Part shown: positions 58,620 to 64,000 of the stretch, one piece after another
How the letters are laid out: every line of letters begins with the position of its first letter
Numbering within the stretch: the first letter of the stretch is position 1
Source: Bryocella elongata
Lineage (GTDB): Bacteria > Acidobacteriota > Terriglobia > Terriglobales > Acidobacteriaceae
Length of the DNA: 64,000 nt
NCBI RefSeq assembly: GCF_900108185.1
Contig: NZ_FNVA01000002.1
Coordinates: 1 to 64,000, forward strand
Direction: 5' to 3'
The notes under the pieces: model-generated
What the model saw: only the letters and a program-made list of their open reading frames with translations
What the model was told of the DNA's origin: nothing
Database searches by the model: none
Program-made: the position numbers and the translations under genes

Positions 58620-60929
58620 ATGCGCCTTTTTCGCAGCCTCACCCGGGCCGGCTGTAGGCTCGGATCTTCGCATTCGATTCCTCTTGCAACGCTAGCGGTC
58701 TGCCTTGTCGTGCCATCGCTGCGCGCACAGGCGCCGCAGGACAGCGACGCGGCGATGCACCGCTTTGTCGCCGGGCTGATGGCGAAGATGACGCTTGCGG
58801 AGAAGATCGGGCAGATGTCGCAGATCGCGCGGCATGCTCCGCCGGTGATCTCGCATGAAGAGAGCGTCCGCAGGGAGCAGGTGGGGTCGTTCCTGTTCAT
58901 GCGCGATCCGCAGGAGATCGATCGGCTGCAGCACATTGCTGTCGAGGAGACGCGGCTGCATATCCCGCTGGTCTTTGGCTTCGATGTGGTGCATGGCTAT
59001 CGAACGATCTACCCGATTCCGCTGGCGATGGCCGCCTCATGGGATCCGTCCGTCGCCGAAATGGCGCAACATATGGCGGCTCGCGAGGCGAGCGCGGTGG
59101 GCGTGCGCTTCGCCTTCGGGCCCATGGTGGACATCGCGCGCGATGCCCGCTGGGGTCGCATCATGGAGGGCGCCGGCGAAGATCCGTACCTGGGTTCGAA
59201 GATGGCCGCCGCAGAGGTGATCGGCTTTCAGGGGAAGAAGCTTGGCGCTCCGGACAGCATTATGGCGAGCGTGAAGCATTTTGCAGGGTACGGTGCGACA
59301 TCCGGTGGCCGCGATTACGACGAGTCGGAGATCAGCGATAACCTTTTGTGGAACCTCTACCTGCCGCCATTTCATGCCGCAGAGCAGGCAGGCGCGGAGA
59401 CCTTCATGGCGGCATACATGAACCTCAACGGAGTTCCCGCCAGTGCCAATGCCTGGTTGTTGAACGATGTATTGCGCAAGCAGTGGGGCTTCAAGGGTTT
59501 TGTCGTCAGCGACTGGGAGACGGTACCGAATCTGGTCACGCACGGTTACGCCGCCGACGCCGCCGATGCAGCCGCACGTGCGGTGAATGCAGGCGTCGAC
59601 ATGGAGATGACATCGCACGACTACCTCAACTACCTCGAGGCCGACGTGAAGTCTGGCAAGGTGAGTGCGGCTACGATCGACACTGCCGTTCGCCGCATCC
59701 TCGAAGCGAAGTACAAGCTGGGGCTCTTCCAGCATCCCTATGCACCGGAAGGTGCTGCGGAGCGAGAGCTGGTGTCGCCAGAGCAACGTCATGCGGCGAA
59801 GCTCGCGGCTGAGCGCACGGCTGTTCTCCTGCGTAATGAGAATGGCGCCCTGCCGCTGAAGCGCGATGTCAGGTCTATCGCGGTCGTTGGTGCGCTGGCG
59901 GATTCGAAGGCCGACACCATGGGCTCATGGAGTCTCGCCGGTCACTACGACGACACGGTGACGATTCTCGAAGGCCTTAGAGCGAAGGTTGGTAGCAGCG
60001 TTGAGGTGCGCTTCGCCAGAGGCGTGGAACTGGAGCGCGGCAATGATTCCATCTTCGATCCGCAGTTTGCGAGCCCCAAGCCGACGTTGATCACGCAGCA
60101 GCAGAAGGACGCGGCCTTCGCGGAGGCGATCTCCACCATCAAGCGTAGTGATGTTGCCGTGCTGGTAATGGGCGAGTTGCAGAGCATGAATGGCGAGCGC
60201 GCCTCGCGTGAGTCACTGGATTTGCCGGGTGACCAGGAGCGACTGCTCGAAGCTGCGGTAGCCACCGGCAAGCCGGTGGTGCTGGTGTTGCTGGCGGGCC
60301 GGCCGTTGACGATCCCATGGGCTTCGCAGCATGTGCCCGCGATTCTGGATGCATGGTATCCGGGAACCGAGGGTGGCAACGCGGTGGCAGACCTGCTGTT
60401 CGGCGATGCGAATCCCGGAGGTAAGCTTCCTGTGACCTGGCCACGCAGTGTGGGACAGGAGCCGCTGTACTACAACCCCACGCTGAGCCAGATTCCCAAT
60501 GACCGCGACACCATGTACTGGGATGGATCGAACGCTCCGTTGTATCCGTTTGGCTATGGTCTGAGTTACTCGAAGATAACTGTAGGTGGGCTGAAGTTAT
60601 CGGATGAGTATCTGCATGCTGGAGGCTCACTGAAGGCCACGGTGACGCTGCACAACGAGAGCGGTGTTGCAGGAGACCAGGTTGTACAGCTTTACGTGCA
60701 TCAGCGCGCAGGCCTGTCGGCGAGGCCGGTGCGGGAGCTCAAGGGCTTTGAGCGTGTGACGTTGCAGCCCGGTGAGACGCGAGCTGTGACGATTCCCGTC
60801 AATGCCGCGGATCTCCGCTACTGGAGCGCCTCGGATCATGGGTGGCACGAGGGAACCGGCACGTTCGATGTGTGGGTGGGCGACTCCTCAGTGGCTACGG
60901 AGCACGCTACGTTCGAGGAGAAACCGTAA
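58620..60929 (+). CDS. secreted GH3 beta-glucosidase/beta-xylosidase (BglX-like)
   Basis: Exo-acting hydrolase of beta-linked glucose or xylose ends. I chose ATG 58620 for its signal peptide (ends PSLRAQ); TTG 58548 is an in-frame alternative and the spacing of the GGAG site (12 bases) is long. Domain 1 has SVKHFAGYGATSGGRDYDESEIS and the nucleophile Asp in GFVVSDWETV. Domain 2 follows (AERTAVLLRNENGALPLKRD, VLVMGELQSMNGE); the C-terminal fibronectin-III-like domain holds DQVVQLYVHQRAG and ELKGFERVTLQPGE. Length of 769 aa is that of BglX. Together with the LacI-type dyad upstream and the regulator at 63033 it looks like part of a small sugar regulon. Confidence 0.95.
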   Translation: MRLFRSLTRAGCRLGSSHSIPLATLAVCLVVPSLRAQAPQDSDAAMHRFVAGLMAKMTLAEKIGQMSQIARHAPPVISHEESVRREQVGSFLFMRDPQEIDRLQHIAVEETRLHIPLVFGFDVVHGYRTIYPIPLAMAASWDPSVAEMAQHMAAREASAVGVRFAFGPMVDIARDARWGRIMEGAGEDPYLGSKMAAAEVIGFQGKKLGAPDSIMASVKHFAGYGATSGGRDYDESEISDNLLWNLYLPPFHAAEQAGAETFMAAYMNLNGVPASANAWLLNDVLRKQWGFKGFVVSDWETVPNLVTHGYAADAADAAARAVNAGVDMEMTSHDYLNYLEADVKSGKVSAATIDTAVRRILEAKYKLGLFQHPYAPEGAAERELVSPEQRHAAKLAAERTAVLLRNENGALPLKRDVRSIAVVGALADSKADTMGSWSLAGHYDDTVTILEGLRAKVGSSVEVRFARGVELERGNDSIFDPQFASPKPTLITQQQKDAAFAEAISTIKRSDVAVLVMGELQSMNGERASRESLDLPGDQERLLEAAVATGKPVVLVLLAGRPLTIPWASQHVPAILDAWYPGTEGGNAVADLLFGDANPGGKLPVTWPRSVGQEPLYYNPTLSQIPNDRDTMYWDGSNAPLYPFGYGLSYSKITVGGLKLSDEYLHAGGSLKATVTLHNESGVAGDQVVQLYVHQRAGLSARPVRELKGFERVTLQPGETRAVTIPVNAADLRYWSASDHGWHEGTGTFDVWVGDSSVATEHATFEEKP

Positions 60930-60945
60930 GGCGAGCTCTTAGCCC

Positions 60946-61059
60946 TTCGTTCTTGGTTGTCGGCGGAATGCGGTGAGTGACGCATCTCACGATCGGCCCT
61001 CTGTACCTTGCGCCACACTCCGGCGACTCGCAAGCTAAGAACTAACAACGAAGAACGAA
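60946..61059. repeat. inverted repeat pair of 15 bp, 84 bp apart, between convergent genes
   Basis: TTCGTTCTTGGTTGT (60946-60960) and ACAACGAAGAACGAA (61045-61059) match as an inverted repeat with one mismatch. They frame an 84-base segment between the ends of the GH3 and beta-helix genes. It could be a palindromic mobile element of REP/MITE type or a long-loop bidirectional terminator. Confidence 0.45.
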
Positions 61060-61094
61060 CGACAAAGAGCTTTACCACTCTGAGCATCGCTGCT

Positions 61095-62810
61095 TCATTG
61101 CGCAGTCGGAAACTCTGTCAGCTTCGGATCGATTCGCCCTGGAGCACACTTGGTAGGCTCACCGGTGTCATCGATGATGTGACGGAGACCGCCGTTGGTC
61201 AGCAGGCATACAGTCACCATGTCATGGAAGCGCACGCCCGGCGTCTTTGGCACCTCGAAGGCATGGGTGAGGAAGACATCGGGGTTGTGAAAGACGCTGT
61301 ACACGCCCACGCCCCACGCCTCGTGTTGTTTCACTGCATCCGCAACCTTATACGCTGCCCAGCCCTCCACCCCGGAAGCGCTGGTGTACGCCGCCTGAGT
61401 CGGTGGGTCGTAAGGGATCTCCGACTGGTAGAAGTAGGTGCGGCCACGCTCACCGTTCCACTGGACCTGGAAGCGCTGGTGATGCTCGACGAAGAGACCG
61501 TAGACGGTCACGTCGTCGCCGTTCACGAGCAGACCGGTATTGCTGAGGTTCTGCGTCCAGCCAACGCCTTTACCGTGATCGGCGCGCCAGATCCAGGTGT
61601 GATCGATGATAGTGCCGTGGCTGTTGATCTCGAGGTTGACGTCGGCGCTGCCTGCCCCGGCGCCGCCAACACGGAAGAAGACATCATGCAGCGCAATCGG
61701 ATGGTCGCCGTGTTGGCCGTTGCTGTTCCTCGGGCCGACCTGCACAAGAACAGGGGACTGCTGCAGGCCTGCATCGATGAGCAGGCCTGCGATGTCGATG
61801 CCATCAACATCGGCGGTCTCGATGGCAGCGGTTCCGTGCGTTGGCTTCAGCGTGGCAAAGCCGAGGCCGAGGACGACGGTGTTCGGATGCATGACGCGCA
61901 GTGGTTCGGTGAGCTCATAGTTGCCGGGGGTGAGCAGCAGACTCTTTCCGGCAGCGAGCTGAGCGTTCATCGAAGCTGCGCTGTCGTGGTCGGAGCTCGC
62001 GATGTAGACGTCGGAGAACGGTATGCTGCGAGCTGACGCGGTGTTCCGGTGGTACCAGCTGGTACCGATCGTGTTCTTTGCGAGCGACGGCACGACGATC
62101 CGCCAGTGCATGGCATCGTCGGCCACGAGATAGGGCTTCTCGAGCTCGAGCGGCGTGCGGTCAACGCGCGTAAAGGCCGGGTTGGGCCAATCGCCGCGTG
62201 GCGCCTGCATTGCTCCCACGAAGACCATGTTCCAGTTTGAGCCCGTCCAGCTCTTCCACTCGGTGTTGCGTGAGATCCATTGCTGCTGCGGGCCAGAGTC
62301 GACCCGGCCATCCACAACGGTGTCTGAGATCCAGCCGCCGGAGGCCCAGCCCTGGTGCACATGCAGCGTGAGTGAGCCCATCACGTGCAGGCGTCGCATG
62401 GGCGCTGCCTGGGAGACCGCCCACTCCATGAGGTCATTGGAGGGCGTGACGGCGAGATTTTCGATGGAGCGCCAGAATGTCGTCGTGGCGTTGTTGTCGC
62501 GGCTTGCGGGTTCCGCGTAGATGTCCCCAGTCAGGTGGGTCGCGTCAGGGGTCGCACCGAGACCGGCGACCTCGGTGTAGAAGCCGACGGGGAGGTTCAG
62601 GTGGTAGTCCCCGGGAAGGAAGAAGATGGCATGCCGCTCTGCGCCGAACTCGTTATGGCGCTCGAGGGCATAGGTTTCGTCGACCTTCTTCTGCATCTCG
62701 GCGCGTGGCGTCGCAGGAGAGAAAATGGTGACGTTGGGGCCGAGATCCGGGGTCTGGGCCTGGGCGGCAAACGCCAGGCCAAAGACAGACAAGGACAACC
62801 TGACTTTCAT
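61095..62810 (-). CDS. secreted right-handed beta-helix protein (family often named adenylyl cyclase or coagulation factor 5/8 type)
   Basis: Signal peptide of 19 residues (ends AAQAQ) followed by PDLGPNVTIFSPATP, RHAIFFLPGDYHL and VGFYTEVAGLG, then many short beta-helix turns, ending with GGLRHIIDDTG. I recall close relatives in Streptomyces annotated as adenylyl cyclase or coagulation factor 5/8 type protein; those names do not describe their function. The fold and the neighbours (GH3 enzyme and LacI regulator) suggest a polysaccharide-active enzyme, GH55/GH87-like in layout, but I cannot place catalytic residues. ATG 62810 lacks a strong ribosome-binding site. The 571-residue length and lack of a binding module differ from the Streptomyces versions. 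The LacI-type dyad lies 22-37 bases upstream of the start. Confidence 0.8.
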   Translation of the reverse strand: MKVRLSLSVFGLAFAAQAQTPDLGPNVTIFSPATPRAEMQKKVDETYALERHNEFGAERHAIFFLPGDYHLNLPVGFYTEVAGLGATPDATHLTGDIYAEPASRDNNATTTFWRSIENLAVTPSNDLMEWAVSQAAPMRRLHVMGSLTLHVHQGWASGGWISDTVVDGRVDSGPQQQWISRNTEWKSWTGSNWNMVFVGAMQAPRGDWPNPAFTRVDRTPLELEKPYLVADDAMHWRIVVPSLAKNTIGTSWYHRNTASARSIPFSDVYIASSDHDSAASMNAQLAAGKSLLLTPGNYELTEPLRVMHPNTVVLGLGFATLKPTHGTAAIETADVDGIDIAGLLIDAGLQQSPVLVQVGPRNSNGQHGDHPIALHDVFFRVGGAGAGSADVNLEINSHGTIIDHTWIWRADHGKGVGWTQNLSNTGLLVNGDDVTVYGLFVEHHQRFQVQWNGERGRTYFYQSEIPYDPPTQAAYTSASGVEGWAAYKVADAVKQHEAWGVGVYSVFHNPDVFLTHAFEVPKTPGVRFHDMVTVCLLTNGGLRHIIDDTGEPTKCAPGRIDPKLTEFPTAQ

Positions 62811-62831
62811 TGCGGACAACGATATCTCACG

Positions 62832-62847
62832 AAACAAGCGTTTGTCT
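62832..62847 (-). promoter_or_regulatory. candidate LacI-type operator upstream of the beta-helix gene
   Basis: On the minus strand AGACAA-ACGC-TTGTTT, a dyad with central CG, 22-37 bases before the beta-helix start. It is preceded by the same ATCTCG extension found in front of the GH3 gene. It lies about 190 bases from the divergent LacI start, so it could also serve self-regulation. Confidence 0.6.
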
Positions 62848-63032
62848 CGAGATTTCGAGGGCAGGGGATACAGAGTATTTGTCTTGACGAATCCTGCGGT
62901 CCTTTCGGACTGTCCCTCGAGGTGCACGCTTTTGCAACGCCTGAAGGCGTCGCGACATATGCCTATCGTGGGTGTTCGCGGAATAAGACAGCTTGGAGCG
63001 GGGTTTTCGCTTGGACTAGACTGACAGCGTCC

Positions 63033-64000
63033 ATGCCTCGCAAACCCGCTGCAGAAGCCAAACCCGGCGAAGCCAACCGGCCCGTAAGTCTCAAGATGCT
63101 CGCCGAGTATCTGGATCTGAGTCCTGCGACCGTCTCCTTCGTACTGAACAACGCCCCCAACCGCTCCATTCCGGAGCGCACGCGAGAACGAGTGCGTGAG
63201 GCGGCGAAGAAGTTCGGCTACAAGCCGAGCCACATTGCCCGCTCGCTGCAGGGTAGCCGCACCTTCACCATCGGGCTGCTTCTGCCGGAGATCGGCAACG
63301 GCTACCACTCGCAGGTTCTGGAGGGCGCGGCCGATGTGCTGATGAAGAACGGCTACTTCTTTCTCACGGCGCATCATCGGCACAAGGTGGACCTGGTGGA
63401 CGAGTATCCGGGACTGCTGATCTCGCGCGGTACTGAGGGGCTGCTGTTCATCGATACGCATCTGGATAAGCCTCCCTCGTGCCCGGCGGTGACGATCGCA
63501 GCGCACGCTCCGTTGGCGGGCGTGGCGAACGTGGTGCTGGATCACGAGCGTGGCGCGGAGCTTGCCTTGGGCCACCTGTATCGGCTCGGGCATCGGCGGA
63601 TTGTGTACATGCGGGGCCAGGAGTTCAGCTCGGACTCGCGTGCGCGGTGGGAGGCGACGCTGCACGTCGCACGCTCGCTGGGGCTGACGATTGCGCCGGA
63701 GCTGGTCATGAGTCTGGATCGCGACAGCCACTCGCCGGAGCTGGGCTACGAGCGCATGCAGCAGCTGCTGATGCGCCGGAAGGACTTCACCGCTGTGCTG
63801 TGCTTCAACGACGTTGCGGCCTTTGGCGTGATTCGTGCGCTGGCCGATGCGGGCCTTCGCGTTCCGGACGACGTCTCGGTCGTGGGATTCGACGACATCC
63901 TCGCGGCGGAGTTCTACACGCCGCGCCTGACGACAATCCGGCAGCCGCTGCAGCAGATGGGAGCAGCAGCGGCGTCTCTTCTGCTGGAGAAGATCAAGGG
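63033..64000 (+). CDS. LacI-family transcriptional regulator (partial, runs off the window)
   Basis: ATG 63033 begins an open frame that continues to the last base. An N-terminal HTH after a short basic tail reads VSLKMLAEYLDLSPATVSFVLNN with the hinge region GYKPSHIARSLQGSRT, as in LacI/GalR proteins. The periplasmic-binding-protein-like sensor domain follows (FTIGLLLPEIGNGYHSQVLEGA, ALGHLYRLGHRRIVYMRG, AVLCFNDVAAFGVIRAL, VVGFDDILAAEFYTPRLTTI). About 322 residues are present and roughly 20-30 are missing at the C-terminus. It is divergent from the beta-helix gene and is the likely reader of the central-CG dyads at 58508 and 62832. The effector sugar is unknown. Confidence 0.93.
   Translation, partial: MPRKPAAEAKPGEANRPVSLKMLAEYLDLSPATVSFVLNNAPNRSIPERTRERVREAAKKFGYKPSHIARSLQGSRTFTIGLLLPEIGNGYHSQVLEGAADVLMKNGYFFLTAHHRHKVDLVDEYPGLLISRGTEGLLFIDTHLDKPPSCPAVTIAAHAPLAGVANVVLDHERGAELALGHLYRLGHRRIVYMRGQEFSSDSRARWEATLHVARSLGLTIAPELVMSLDRDSHSPELGYERMQQLLMRRKDFTAVLCFNDVAAFGVIRALADAGLRVPDDVSVVGFDDILAAEFYTPRLTTIRQPLQQMGAAAASLLLEKIK

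Noticed and set aside
62811..63731. N-terminal extension of the beta-helix protein up to 878 residues
   Set aside because: The extension covers the LacI gene on the other strand, is Arg/His-rich, and the clear signal peptide starts at 62810.

Overview
The window looks like chromosome of an Acidobacteriota member of the Terriglobia/Acidobacteriaceae type (Granulicella, Terriglobus or Edaphobacter-like). The signs are high GC, two very large Oar-type TonB-dependent transporters with an N-terminal carboxypeptidase-regulatory domain, many secreted plant-polysaccharide hydrolases, propeller-type hybrid sensors, and a membrane-anchored regulator family typical of this phylum. The assignment rests on protein character only, not on a marker gene.

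Layout. 1-1.55 kb: a class II Fic protein followed by the 3' half of a tRNA-Ala(GGC), which reads as the distal attachment site of an integrated element lying to the left. 1.7-13.3 kb: a carbohydrate block with a decayed FucP-like sugar permease, tannase/feruloyl esterase, GH27 alpha-galactosidase, a secreted metallo-beta-lactamase-fold protein, a membrane-anchored regulator, an Oar-type receptor and a GH29 alpha-L-fucosidase. 13.2-14.6 kb: a scar of degenerate DNA. 14.6-21.1 kb: a minus-strand surface-glycan module (GtrB-like GT2, polytopic membrane protein, WecE, WecD) with a multiply frameshifted methyltransferase and a second GT2 remnant. 21.4-26.5 kb: a GH28 pectinase and a large secreted sortilin-type propeller protein.

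26.6-38.1 kb: a minus-strand run of EmrA, EmrB, TolC-like channel, a type Vd patatin autotransporter, a small membrane protein, a UspA protein, a response regulator and a propeller histidine kinase. 38.6-42.2 kb: a cyclic-nucleotide-domain/thioredoxin-reductase-like fusion, and a second response regulator with a reduced histidine kinase whose H-box nearly matches the first kinase. 42.5-47.5 kb: Dps, then a cobalamin riboswitch in front of nrdA and nrdB. NrdB has Phe at the radical tyrosine position, so this is a class Ic ribonucleotide reductase. 47.7-52.5 kb: a short AraC regulator and a second Oar-type receptor. 52.9-58.4 kb: three secreted zinc peptidases (AbgB-like M20, M20 dipeptidase-like, glutamate carboxypeptidase II-like M28). 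58.5-64 kb: GH3 beta-glucosidase, a secreted beta-helix protein and a LacI regulator cut by the window end. The GH3 and beta-helix genes each carry an AGACAA-NCGN-TTGTYT dyad upstream, which suggests a local LacI regulon.

The most interesting points are the B12 riboswitch on a class Ic reductase, the type Vd patatin inside an EmrAB-TolC operon, the pair of look-alike kinases one of which lacks ATPase motifs, the candidate LacI operators, and the tRNA-Ala attachment site. All starts were chosen by reading ribosome-binding sites and signal peptides by eye; no searches were run.
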